A stretch of DNA of 64,000 nt from positions 7,626,001 to 7,690,000 of the forward strand of contig NZ_JAUSWV010000002.1 in the NCBI RefSeq assembly GCF_030815485.1, written 5' to 3'. Source of the DNA: Streptomyces rishiriensis (lineage in GTDB: Bacteria; Actinomycetota; Actinomycetes; Streptomycetales; Streptomycetaceae). A program made the position numbers and the translations under genes. This document shows positions 40,489 through 48,982 of the stretch, piece after piece. How positions within the stretch are numbered: position 1 is the stretch's first letter; each line of letters starts with the position of its first letter. The notes beneath the pieces are model-generated. The model was not told where the DNA came from. It saw only the letters and a program-made list of their open reading frames with translations, and ran no database searches.

Positions 40489-42570
40489 TTGGTACAGAAC
40501 AGGCGCAGACGCCAGACGGGCGGGCGACGCGCGACTTTCGCGGCGCTGGCGCTCATCATCGGCGGCGGTGGACTGATGGGGGTGAACGTCTATGCCTCGG
40601 CCACCGAGGACGGCTCCGACGGCAACTCCGCCCAGGGCGGCAACAGCGCCGTCACCATCGACTGCCCGGACGTCGGCGACAAGCTGACCACCGTTCCGGA
40701 GCAGGCCTCGGCCGAGGTCGACGGCGAACTGGCCCAGCTGGACGAGCAGATCGCCGCCGCCTACCGCCAACTCCAGGAGTCGGCGGAGTCGGTACGCCAG
40801 GACGCCGAATTCGCCGACAACGCGGTCATGAACCCGTTGAAGGAGAAGCGCGGCGCGACGATCCAGCGCATCGCGGAGGCCATCGACCGGGCCGGTGACC
40901 GCCCCGAGGGCCTGGAGGATCTCGCCGGCTGCACCCTGCGCGCCAACGACGACCAGGCCGACGAAGGCGCCGACGGCAACGGAGACGAGAACCAGAACGG
41001 CGATCAGGGAGGCGACGGCCAGAACGGCGACGGCGACCAGAACGGCGGCGAAGACCAGAACGGCGACGGTCAGCAGGGCAACGGCGGTCAGGCCGGGAAC
41101 GGCCCCGTCGCCGCGGACTACGCCGACATCAACGCCGTCCAGCCGACGCAGCAGACCCCGGATCCCAGTTCCGGCCCCTCCCGCGGCACCTTCACCACCA
41201 GCTGCGGAGTGAACGCGAACGGCGTGTTCAACTCCGACAACGTCATCGTCGCGCCGGGTGTCACCAACGGCGCCCACCACTTCCACGACTACGTCGGCAA
41301 CCAGTCCAACGACGCCTTCGCCTCCGACGACGACCTGGCGAACGCCGGCACGAGCTGTGTCGACCAGGGCGACAGGTCCACCTACTACTGGCCCGTGCTG
41401 CGCCTGCAGAACGGCAACCAGGAGAAGGACGCGAAGAGCCCCGGCGGTGGCATCGAGGGCAACGCGGGCGAGATCGTCACGCCCAAGGAAGTCACGCTGA
41501 CCTTCGTCGGCAACCCGCGTGAGAAGGTCACCGCCATGCCCCGGCTGCTCCGGGTCATCACCGGTGACGCCAAGGCCTTCGTCAACGGCACGGCCAACGC
41601 CAACGCGTCCTGGAGCTGCACCGGCTTCGAGGACCGGCAGCTGAAGGACAAGTACCCGCTCTGCCCGGCCGGCAGCGACGTGGTGCGCAGCTTCCGATTC
41701 CAGAGCTGCTGGGACGGCAGCAACATCGACAGTGCCAACCACCGCACCCACGTGGCCTTCGCCGCCGCCGACGGCACCTGCCCGAACGGCTTCAAGGCCG
41801 TTCCGCAGCTGGTGCAGCGCATCGTGTACGACGTCGACGCGCCGAGCCTCCAGGACGGCGGCAAGACGACTCCGCTGTTCGCCGTGGACTCCTTCCCCGA
41901 GCAGCTGCACAAGCCGGTGACCGACCACGGCGACTTCATCAACGTCTTCGACGAGGACCTGATGGGCGAGATGGTCGACTGCATCAACGACGGCCGCACC
42001 TGCGGCGCCGGCAACGGCGGCGGTGACAACGGCGGCGGTGACAACGGCGGCGGCGACAACGGCGGTGCCGACAACGGTGGTGCCGGCAACGGTGGTGCCG
42101 GCAACGGCGGCGGTGACAACGGTGGTGCCGGCAACGGCGGCGGAAACGCCGGCAACGGTGGCGGCGAGGGCACGCAGGAGCCGTCGCAGGCCCCCGAGGC
42201 GCCCGCGGCCACCGAGCCCGCCGAAACCGAGCCCGACACGGGTGGCAACGGTGGCGGCGGCGCCACCGTCACCACCGACCCGCGCGTCTACACGAAGCCG
42301 TCGGCCAAGGCGGCCACCTCGGCGCCCGCCGCCGGCTCGGGCGGCGAGATCGGCTCTCCGGCGACCGCCGCACCCGAGACCGCCCCTGAGCAGTCGCAGT
42401 CTCCGGCCGGCACGGGCGCCGACACGACCACCCCGGGCGGCACCGAGCCCCAGGCGGTCCAGGGCGGTCTCGCCGAGACCGGCGCCAACCTCTGGCCCGC
42501 GGCCGCCGGAGGCCTGCTGGTGATCGCCGGCTTCGCCGTTCTGTTCCGCAACGCACGCCGTAAGTACTGA
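40489..42570 (+). CDS. Secreted DUF1996 protein with sortase (LAETG) cell-wall anchor
   Basis: A 693-residue exported protein. TTG 40489 follows AGGAG. Signal segment: RRRRQTGGRRATFAALALII and following small residues. A helical part (residues 60-150) ends in a Gln/Asn/Gly/Asp-rich linker. The DUF1996 domain runs from about 235 to 480: CGVNANGVFNSDNVIVAPG, AHHFHDYVGNQSND near 262, STYYWPVLRLQNG, then SCWDGSNIDSANHRTHVAF. A Gly/Asn repeat and Pro/Thr/Ala linker follow, then LAETG near 661, a membrane helix (LWPAAAGGLLVIAGFAVLF) and RNARRKY. LAETG is the class E sortase signal used in Streptomyces, so the protein should end up on peptidoglycan. The role of DUF1996 is not known. Confidence 0.9.
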   Translation: MVQNRRRRQTGGRRATFAALALIIGGGGLMGVNVYASATEDGSDGNSAQGGNSAVTIDCPDVGDKLTTVPEQASAEVDGELAQLDEQIAAAYRQLQESAESVRQDAEFADNAVMNPLKEKRGATIQRIAEAIDRAGDRPEGLEDLAGCTLRANDDQADEGADGNGDENQNGDQGGDGQNGDGDQNGGEDQNGDGQQGNGGQAGNGPVAADYADINAVQPTQQTPDPSSGPSRGTFTTSCGVNANGVFNSDNVIVAPGVTNGAHHFHDYVGNQSNDAFASDDDLANAGTSCVDQGDRSTYYWPVLRLQNGNQEKDAKSPGGGIEGNAGEIVTPKEVTLTFVGNPREKVTAMPRLLRVITGDAKAFVNGTANANASWSCTGFEDRQLKDKYPLCPAGSDVVRSFRFQSCWDGSNIDSANHRTHVAFAAADGTCPNGFKAVPQLVQRIVYDVDAPSLQDGGKTTPLFAVDSFPEQLHKPVTDHGDFINVFDEDLMGEMVDCINDGRTCGAGNGGGDNGGGDNGGGDNGGADNGGAGNGGAGNGGGDNGGAGNGGGNAGNGGGEGTQEPSQAPEAPAATEPAETEPDTGGNGGGGATVTTDPRVYTKPSAKAATSAPAAGSGGEIGSPATAAPETAPEQSQSPAGTGADTTTPGGTEPQAVQGGLAETGANLWPAAAGGLLVIAGFAVLFRNARRKY
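42016..42135 (+). repeat. Eight 15-bp repeats coding for GG(G/A)(D/G)N
   Basis: Eight adjacent 15-base units of two kinds, GGCGGCGGTGACAAC and GGTGGTGCCGGCAAC, code for a flexible Gly/Asn linker between the DUF1996 domain and the wall-anchor part. Unit number probably varies among strains without loss of frame. Confidence 0.85.
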
Positions 42571-42650
42571 GATCCCGTACTGGGTTTCCGTGCCGAGATC
42601 CCCTTCCGAGATCCCGTTCCGGGGCTCAGTACGGAGATCGAGTCACTCCG

Positions 42651-42684
42651 CCGAGGGCCCGTCGGACCGCCGACGGGCCCTCGG
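42651..42684 (+). terminator. Strong hairpin terminator after the DUF1996 gene
   Basis: CCGAGGGCCCGTCGG (42651-42665) pairs exactly with 42670-42684, 15 pairs and a 4-base loop, about 80 bases after the stop. No T-tract. Confidence 0.9.
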
Positions 42685-42798
42685 TGCGACCGATGCGTTC
42701 CCGCGCCCCCGTACGGGTGCTCCCGCCCACGAGCCCCCGCCGCCGCGCCGGACCGCGCGGTATACGTCGTTCGAAGCGCGCGCGACGATGGGAGACCC

Positions 42799-44610
42799 AT
42801 GGAGCACACGGCGTCCACACAGCACCCGCAGCAGCACACCCAGCGCACGACCTCCGGGGACTACTACGACCTCGGCACCCACGGCCGGTCCGTGACGACC
42901 TCGTCCGCCGAGGCCCAACTGTGGTTCGACCGCGGGCTGGTGTGGTCGTACGCCTTCCACCACGAGGAGGCGGTCGTCTGCTTCGAGGCCGCGGTCCGCG
43001 CCGATCCCGACTGCGCCATGGCCCACTGGGGCATCGCCTACGCGCTCGGCCCCAACTACAACAAACCGTGGGAGTTCTTCGACGACCAGGACCTCGCACG
43101 GACCGTCGCCCGTACGCACGAGGCCGTCGAACTCGCCCACGCCAAGGCCGGGGCCGCCACCCCCGTCGAACGGGCCCTGATCGGCGCGCTGCGCGCCCGC
43201 TGTCCCCAGAGCCGGCCCGCCGAGGACTGCTCGGTGTGGAACGAGCCCTACGCCGACGCCATGCGGGCCGTCCACGAACTGGCCCCCGACGACCTCGACG
43301 TCGCCGCCCTGTACGCCGACGCCCTGATGAACCTCACCCCCTGGCAGCTGTGGGACCTGCGCACGGGCCGGCCCGCCGAGGGCGCCCGCACACCGGAGGC
43401 GAAGGCGGTGCTCGACCGCGCGCTGGCCGACGAGGCCGCTGCCACGCATCCGGGCGTCCTGCACTTCTACATCCACCTCATGGAGATGTCGCCCACCCCC
43501 GAAGCCGCCCTCCAGGTCGCCGACCGGCTGCGCGGCCTGGTCCCCGACGCCGGTCACCTCCAGCACATGCCCTCGCACCTCGACGTGCTCTGCGGCGACT
43601 ACCGGCGCGTCGTCACGGACAACACCGCCGCGATCGCCGCCGACGAGAAGTACCGGACGCGCTCCGGCGCGATGAACTTCTACACGCTGTACCGCTCGCA
43701 CGACTACCACTTCAAGATCTACGGCGCGATGTTCCTGGGCCGGTACGGGACCGCGCTGGAGACCGCGGAACGCCTGGAAGCCTCCATCCCGGAGGAGCTG
43801 CTGCGCGTACAGAGCCCGCCCATGGCCGACTGGCTGGAGGCGTTCCGCACCATGCGGTTCCATGTGCTGATCCGCTTCGGCCGCTGGCAGGACGTCCTCG
43901 ACGTGCCGCCGCCCGCCGACCCGGTCCTGCACAGCGTGACCACCGCGATGCGCCACTACGCCCGCGGTGTCGCGCTCTCCGCCACCGGCCGGATCGCCGA
44001 GGCCGAGGCCGAGCGCGCCCTGTTCCGCTCGGCGGCCGACCGGGTGCCCGAGACCCGGATGCTGTTCAACAACACCTGCCGGGACATCCTCGCGATCGCG
44101 TCCGCGATGCTCGACGGTGAACTGGAGTACCGCAAGGGCAACCACGACCTCGCCTTCGCCGCCCTGGAACGCTCCGTCGAACTGGACGACCGCCTTCCCT
44201 ACGACGAGCCCTGGGGCTGGATGCAGCCCACCCGGCACGCGTACGGCGCCCTGCTGCTGGAGCAGGGGCGGATCGAGGAGGCCGAGGCGGTCTACCGCGC
44301 GGACCTCGGACTGGACGACACACTGCCCCGCCCGTCCCAGCATCCGGGCAACGTGTGGTCCCTGCACGGCTACCACGAGTGCCTGGTCCGGCTGGGCAAG
44401 GAGGCCGAGGCACGGATCGTCGCCCAGCAGCTGAAGTTCGCCACCGCCCTGGCCGACGTACCCGTCAGGGCGTCCTGCTTCTGCCGTCTCGACGCCGATA
44501 CCGGTACAGACACCGACGCGGGCAGCGGCGGGGACGCCGGTAAGGGCACCGACACGGGCGCCGGCACCGGGACCTCGGTCACATCCGGGTGCTGCGCCAT
44601 GGACAATTGA
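42799..44610 (+). CDS. TPR-repeat protein
   Basis: A 603-residue soluble protein with helical repeats of the tetratricopeptide type: AQLWFDRGLVWSYAFHHEEA, AVVCFEAAVRADPDCAMAHWG (residues 38-80), then ALMNLTPWQLWDL, GVLHFYIHLMEMSPTPEAAL, HMPSHLDVLCGDYRRVVTDN and, near the end, DEPWGWMQPTRHAYGALLLE and EAEAVYRADLGL. HFYIHLMEMS and HMPSHL recur in a family of bacterial TPR proteins of unknown function. The C-terminus is odd: about 35 residues of Gly/Thr/Asp/Ala repeats, then a CxxxD-like SGCCAMDN end. ATG 42799 has GGGAG upstream. Confidence 0.85.
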   Translation: MEHTASTQHPQQHTQRTTSGDYYDLGTHGRSVTTSSAEAQLWFDRGLVWSYAFHHEEAVVCFEAAVRADPDCAMAHWGIAYALGPNYNKPWEFFDDQDLARTVARTHEAVELAHAKAGAATPVERALIGALRARCPQSRPAEDCSVWNEPYADAMRAVHELAPDDLDVAALYADALMNLTPWQLWDLRTGRPAEGARTPEAKAVLDRALADEAAATHPGVLHFYIHLMEMSPTPEAALQVADRLRGLVPDAGHLQHMPSHLDVLCGDYRRVVTDNTAAIAADEKYRTRSGAMNFYTLYRSHDYHFKIYGAMFLGRYGTALETAERLEASIPEELLRVQSPPMADWLEAFRTMRFHVLIRFGRWQDVLDVPPPADPVLHSVTTAMRHYARGVALSATGRIAEAEAERALFRSAADRVPETRMLFNNTCRDILAIASAMLDGELEYRKGNHDLAFAALERSVELDDRLPYDEPWGWMQPTRHAYGALLLEQGRIEEAEAVYRADLGLDDTLPRPSQHPGNVWSLHGYHECLVRLGKEAEARIVAQQLKFATALADVPVRASCFCRLDADTGTDTDAGSGGDAGKGTDTGAGTGTSVTSGCCAMDN

Positions 44611-44668
44611 TCGGGATCGTCGGCGCTGTCGACGCACAAGAGGGGGCCCGGAGCATGGCAGGCGCACG

Positions 44669-46060
44669 GTGAACGACACACGTGGGAAGAAATGGCCGCT
44701 GCCGCACATCGGCCCGGCGCAGTTGGACGCCGTCGCCCGTGCGCGGGGCTGGGCCCGGCTCGCCCTCGTGCTGGTCGCCGCGTGTGTCGCGGTGGTGGTG
44801 GCGGGGGCGGGGACCGGCGGCTGGCTGGTCCTGCTCATCGGGTTCGTCCTCCTCGCGCTGGCGGGGGCGGGCGTGTGGTGGATGCTGGCGCACCGTGGCG
44901 GTGCCCGGCTGCTCGGCGGGCTGGTGGCCGTCACCGCGCCGGTGGGCGTGGTGGTGCTGTACGCCCTGTCCGGCCTGTGGCCGGTGGCGGTCGGCGCGTT
45001 GGCGCTGTGGGCGGGGGCGCTGGCCTCGGCCCGGGCCTCGCTGCGCAGTGTGCGCCGTCCCAAGGGCATGCACGGCCGCAAGACCCTGCCGCCGCGCCGG
45101 CCGGTCCTGATCATGAACGTGCGCTCGGGCGGCGGCAAGGTCGTCAAGCACGGCCTCGTCGAGCGGGCCGAGGCACTCGGCGCCCGGGTGGTCGTGCTCG
45201 GCACCGACGACACCTACACCGATCCGGAGGCGGAGGCCCGGCAGGCCGTCGCCGAGGGCGCGGACCTGCTCGGCGTGGCGGGCGGCGACGGGACCCAGGC
45301 GCTGGTCGCGGCCGTCGCCGCCGAGCACGACGTGCCCTTCCTGGTGATCGCCGCCGGTACCCGCAACCACTTCGCCATGGACCTCGGCCTCGACCGCACC
45401 GACCCCAACCGCAGCCTCGACGCCCTCACCAACGGCGTAGAACTCCGCGTGGACCTCGGGGACGTCAGCGGGCGGGCGTTCGTCAACACCGTCTCCTTCG
45501 GGGCGTACGCGGAGATAGTGCAGAGCCCCGACTACCGCGACGCCAAGGCGGCCACCGCACTCGACCACCTGCCCGACCTGCTCCAGGGCGAGGCCGGCCC
45601 GACCCTGGACGTCCAGACGGACGACGCCCGTGTGCACGCGCCGCAGGCCCTCCTGGTCAGCAACAACGCCTACGCCCGCGCCGACCCGCTCGGCGGCGGA
45701 CGCCGGCCCCGGCTGGACGCCGGGCTGCTCGGGGTGATCGGGGTCCGGGTGGAGGGCGCGGCCCAGGCCGCCGAACTCGCGCTGCTCGGCGAGCGCGCGG
45801 GCAGCATCACCTCGCTGACGTCCCGGCGCGTCGTCGTCGAGGCGGATCGTGAGCGCATCGCGGTGGCCGTCGACGGCGAGGCACTCGAACTGGCCACCCC
45901 CGTCGTGTGCACGGTACGGCCCGCCGCGCTGCGGGTCCGGGTGCCCCGGCACCGCCCTGGCGCGGCCTACGCGCCCCCCACGGTCGACTGGCGGCGCGTC
46001 GTCCGCCTCGCGCTCGGCCATTCCGACCCTCGCACGATCAAGGAGGCCTACGATGTCTGA
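44669..46060 (+). CDS. Diacylglycerol kinase-like lipid kinase with N-terminal membrane helices
   Basis: A 463-residue protein. Residues 28-120 form about four membrane helices (ARLALVLVAACVAVVVAGA, WLVLLIGFVLLALAGAGVWW, LVAVTAPVGVVVLYALSGLW and WPVAVGALALWAGALASA). The rest is a DAGK/sphingosine-kinase catalytic domain: VLIMNVRSGGGKVVK, then the ATP motif GVAGGDGTQALVAA near 204, IAAGTRNHFAMDLGLDR and NTVSFGAYAEIV. It should phosphorylate a membrane lipid alcohol. Its stop overlaps the ATG of a PAP2 phosphatase by 8 bases, so kinase and phosphatase are translated together. Start GTG 44669 has no strong ribosome site. Confidence 0.9.
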   Translation: MNDTRGKKWPLPHIGPAQLDAVARARGWARLALVLVAACVAVVVAGAGTGGWLVLLIGFVLLALAGAGVWWMLAHRGGARLLGGLVAVTAPVGVVVLYALSGLWPVAVGALALWAGALASARASLRSVRRPKGMHGRKTLPPRRPVLIMNVRSGGGKVVKHGLVERAEALGARVVVLGTDDTYTDPEAEARQAVAEGADLLGVAGGDGTQALVAAVAAEHDVPFLVIAAGTRNHFAMDLGLDRTDPNRSLDALTNGVELRVDLGDVSGRAFVNTVSFGAYAEIVQSPDYRDAKAATALDHLPDLLQGEAGPTLDVQTDDARVHAPQALLVSNNAYARADPLGGGRRPRLDAGLLGVIGVRVEGAAQAAELALLGERAGSITSLTSRRVVVEADRERIAVAVDGEALELATPVVCTVRPAALRVRVPRHRPGAAYAPPTVDWRRVVRLALGHSDPRTIKEAYDV

Positions 46061-46625
46061 CCGTCAGCCGAAGCTCCCCACCTCGCACCTGGTCCGTGAC
46101 CTCGCGACGATGGACCAGGCCCTGTACGAGACGGTCACCGTGACCAGGACGCCCACCCTGGACAGCGCGCTGCGCCGGTTGTCCGCGGCGGCCGACCACT
46201 CCAAGCTGTCGTTCGGCGTCGCCGCGGCGCTCGCCCTGTGCGGCCGCCGCCCGCGCCGCGCCGCCGTGCTCGGAGTCGCGGCGATCGGGGTGGCCTCGGC
46301 CACCGCCAACCTCCTCGGCAAGAAGCTCGTACGGCGGCCGCGGCCGCACCGCGCCGAGGACTCGCCGTTCCCGGGGCGGCACGTGCCGATGCCGCACTCG
46401 GCGTCCTTCCCCTCCGGGCACACCGCCTCGGCCGTCGCCTTCGCGGCCGCGGTCGGCCCGACCCTGCCGGTCTCCGCGGTCCCGCTGGGCCTGCTCGCCT
46501 GCGCGGTGGGCTACTCACGGGTCCACACCGGGGTGCATTACCCGGGCGACGTCGTGGCCGGAGCGCTGCTGGGCACGGGCTCGGCGGCGCTGGTCCTGGC
46601 GGTCACCGGCCGTAAGGGCGCCTGA
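46053..46625 (+). CDS. PAP2-family phosphatase
   Basis: A 190-residue membrane phosphatase. The three PAP2 motifs are in order: KKLVRRPRPHR (90-100), SFPSGHTAS (118-126, catalytic His123) and SRVHTGVHYPGDV (155-167, with Arg156, His162, Asp166). About four membrane helices lie around them. Such enzymes remove phosphate from phosphatidic acid, undecaprenyl pyrophosphate or similar lipids outside or within the membrane. ATG 46053 has AGGAGG and overlaps the kinase stop (ATGTCTGA), so the pair may work on the same lipid, one adding and one removing phosphate, or on sequential steps. Confidence 0.93.
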   Translation: MSDRQPKLPTSHLVRDLATMDQALYETVTVTRTPTLDSALRRLSAAADHSKLSFGVAAALALCGRRPRRAAVLGVAAIGVASATANLLGKKLVRRPRPHRAEDSPFPGRHVPMPHSASFPSGHTASAVAFAAAVGPTLPVSAVPLGLLACAVGYSRVHTGVHYPGDVVAGALLGTGSAALVLAVTGRKGA

Positions 46626-46651
46626 GCGGGCCGAGAGGCGCCCAAACGGAC

Positions 46652-47287
46652 CTACGGCCTGCCGCAGTGGAGGAAGAGGTGGGGTTCCGGCACCGCCTCC
46701 GGATGGTCGGGGGTGAACACCACGTTCTCCTCGGCCAGCACGGTCAGGCCGGCCCCGGTGACCACGTCGACGAGAGCCTCGGCGGCGAAGCTGGTCACCC
46801 GCACGGGCTGCCCCATGAACACGGCGTCGACACCCGACACGTCCAGCGGCACGGTGGCGAGAGCGAGACTGCCCCCCGTCCGCAGCGCCCGAGCCAGCCG
46901 CCCGATCACCTCGGACTGCTGCGCCCGTTCCAGCTGAAGCAGTGAGAAGTACACGCAGACGGCGTCCAATGAGCCGTCTTTCAGCGGGAGTTCGCGTACG
47001 TCGAGGCATCGGAACTCCGCCTCGGGCACCTGCCGGGCGGCCAGCTCCACCATGACGGGGGAGACGTCGACGCCCAGCACGTGGTGGCCCGCCCGGGCGA
47101 GCGTCTCGGCCGTCGGCCGCCCGGTCCCGCTGCCGACGTCGAGCACCCGAGCGCCCGGGGCGAGCCGCCCCAGCAGCCATTCCAGGGATCTGCGGTGCGC
47201 CTCCGAGTGGGCGAACGCCTTCTCGTACACGGGCCCCAACGCGTCGAACACCCGCGCCGCACGCTGCCCGCCGTCCTCGCCGTCCAA
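46652..47287 (-). CDS. Class I SAM-dependent methyltransferase
   Basis: A 211-residue methyltransferase. Motif I is ARVLDVGSGTGRPTAETLA (46-64), motif II HHVLGVDVSPVMVELAARQ, then CLDVRELPLKDGSLDAVCVY (motif IV region) and LARALRTGGSLALATV. The start is TTG 47287, with AAGGGATC upstream. There is no family-specific feature that tells the substrate; small molecules are more likely than protein or nucleic acid. It is convergent with the PAP2 gene and divergent from a small CxxCH protein. Confidence 0.85.
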   Translation of the reverse strand: MDGEDGGQRAARVFDALGPVYEKAFAHSEAHRRSLEWLLGRLAPGARVLDVGSGTGRPTAETLARAGHHVLGVDVSPVMVELAARQVPEAEFRCLDVRELPLKDGSLDAVCVYFSLLQLERAQQSEVIGRLARALRTGGSLALATVPLDVSGVDAVFMGQPVRVTSFAAEALVDVVTGAGLTVLAEENVVFTPDHPEAVPEPHLFLHCGRP

Positions 47288-47412
47288 GCCGGATCCCTTC
47301 GTGGTGGTGGGTGTGACCCCGTGCGGTCATGGTGCACCGGCGGGGGTCTCACCCTCTCGGAAACGGCCGGAATCCTATTTTCCACTACCGTAAGTAACAT
47401 GATCCAATCCTC

Positions 47413-47441
47413 TTGACGCGGGCCCTACTGGTGAGTAGCTG
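47413..47441 (+). promoter_or_regulatory. Possible promoter of the small CxxCH protein gene
   Basis: TTGACG (47413-47418), a 17-base spacer, then TAGCTG (47436-47441). The -35 is a good match to TTGACA; the -10 keeps TAG but is otherwise weak. It would give a leader of about 33 bases before the ATG at 47480. Confidence 0.4.
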
Positions 47442-47479
47442 AGGCCCCCGGGTAACCGTCGCTTCGTTCGGAGGACCCC

Positions 47480-47653
47480 ATGCCCTCGCTTGAGGACGCC
47501 CTGCAAGAGTCCCGCACCGCCTATGAGGAGCACGTGCGCACCTGCCGCCAGTGTCACTTCGACATGTCGCCGTGTGCCGTCTCGAAACACCTCCTGCGCG
47601 CCTACAACAACGCCAGGCGGGCCCAGGCGCGCCCGAACTCCGCGATGCGCTGA
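47480..47653 (+). CDS. Small CxxCH protein, unknown function
   Basis: A 57-residue protein, ATG 47480, with GGAGG five bases before it. MPSLEDALQESRTAYEEHV is followed by RTCRQCHFDMSPCAVSKHLL and RAYNNARRAQARPNSAMR. Cys-x-x-Cys-His plus a third Cys and a second His nine or so residues later suggest a small zinc site; CxxCH is also the c-type haem motif, but there is no export signal so haem is unlikely. The good ribosome site, the codon pattern and the tight fit between neighbours make it a real gene. It converges on the P450 gene with 10 bases between stops. Confidence 0.75.
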   Translation: MPSLEDALQESRTAYEEHVRTCRQCHFDMSPCAVSKHLLRAYNNARRAQARPNSAMR

Positions 47654-47663
47654 GGGCGGCGGC

Positions 47664-48857
47664 TCACTTCCGCGACCTCGGCACCGTCACCGTCAGTCCC
47701 CTGATCTCGTAGCCGCCGATCTCGTCCTTGAACGACACGCGCGGCCTGCCGGTCATCCGGAGGCCGTCCAGCGCGAAGAGCCGGCTGAGCAGGACGTCCG
47801 CCTCCAGGACGGCGACAGCGGCGCCCGGACAGCGGTGGGCGCCGTCGCCGAAGGCGAGCCCCGCCGGGCCGGGCCCCAGGTCCCGCGACCGGCCGGGCCG
47901 CAGCAGGTCCGGGTCGCCGCCGACGGCGTCCGGGTCCGCGTTGGCCTCGTCGACGAAGACGGTGAGCAGCTCGCCGGCGCCGATCGACGCCTCACCGACC
48001 CGCATCGGCGCGGTGGCCCGGCGGGACAGGCGGCCCACGGCGGGCTCGAGCCGCAGGATCTCCCGGAGCAGGTCAAGCCGCTCCGGCTCCGCGGCCGCGC
48101 GGTATCGGCCGAGCAGCTCCGGGTCGTCGAACAGATGCCAGGCGGCGACGTAGATGAACTCACGGGTGGTGACCATGCCCGCCGCCGCGTACGTCAGGCA
48201 CTCGCCGAGGATCTCCGCGCCCGAGCATCCCTCGGCCAGCAGATGGGAGATCAGGTCGTCCCGCGGCGGCTCCTGCCGCCGGTGTGCGCGGATCGCCGGG
48301 CGGACGTCGGCGAGATGGATGCGCAACCAGTTCGTGTTCTGGCGCAGCAGCCAGTGGAGACCCCGAAGGCTGGTCCACCCCGGTTGCCCGAACTCCTCGG
48401 GGAAGAAGCGTTCCAGCCGGGCCTTCAGACCGGGGCGGCTGTGGGTGAGCCCGAGAATGTCCCTCACCACCTCGATCGCCATGGTGAAGCTCAGGTCGGA
48501 CAGCTGCGCCGTACCGGCGGCCCGGACCGCCGCCGTCTGCTCCTCGGCGACCCGCGTCATCAGCTCGCGGTAGTGCTCGTCCACGCGCCGTGGCGTGAAG
48601 AACCGGGCGGTCTGCCGCCGCTGTTCACGGTGTCCGGGACCGTCCTGGTAGAGCACCGGACGGCGGACGCGCGCCGGCAGCTTCTCCACGGTCTCGACGC
48701 CGAGTCCGGCCTGCACGGTCTCCGTGGCGCGCAGCACCTCACGGGCGGCCGCGTACCCACGGACCTCCCATGTCCCGTCCGCGCCCCGGCGCACCGGGCA
48801 GCCCGGCCGGCCGTGCCCCCGCTCGACCTTCCGCACACTCTCCCGCGCGTCGCCCAT
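47664..48857 (-). CDS. Cytochrome P450
   Basis: A 397-residue bacterial class I P450. The haem loop FGDGAHRCPGAAVA places the ligand Cys near 342; the K-helix ExxR is in LREILRLEPAV; the I-helix is YAAAGMVTTREF, keeping the Thr pair of the oxygen-binding kink; and an early FTPRRVDEHY is typical. It needs ferredoxin and reductase; the fprA product at 27502 could serve, but no ferredoxin gene is adjacent. ATG 48857 has GGGGGGC upstream. It lies 125 bases after the NlpC/P60 gene on the same strand. The substrate is unknown. Confidence 0.92.
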   Translation of the reverse strand: MGDARESVRKVERGHGRPGCPVRRGADGTWEVRGYAAAREVLRATETVQAGLGVETVEKLPARVRRPVLYQDGPGHREQRRQTARFFTPRRVDEHYRELMTRVAEEQTAAVRAAGTAQLSDLSFTMAIEVVRDILGLTHSRPGLKARLERFFPEEFGQPGWTSLRGLHWLLRQNTNWLRIHLADVRPAIRAHRRQEPPRDDLISHLLAEGCSGAEILGECLTYAAAGMVTTREFIYVAAWHLFDDPELLGRYRAAAEPERLDLLREILRLEPAVGRLSRRATAPMRVGEASIGAGELLTVFVDEANADPDAVGGDPDLLRPGRSRDLGPGPAGLAFGDGAHRCPGAAVAVLEADVLLSRLFALDGLRMTGRPRVSFKDEIGGYEIRGLTVTVPRSRK

Positions 48858-48982
48858 CGCGCCCCCCGTTCGTCCCGCCGGACGCCAGTGTCGCCTCGGC
48901 GGCCGCCCCCGCGATGCCCCATTACCGGCCACACCCGCACCGGCCGGCGCCACGTCTCCCGCCGCGCGGGGCGCGCCGGAGC

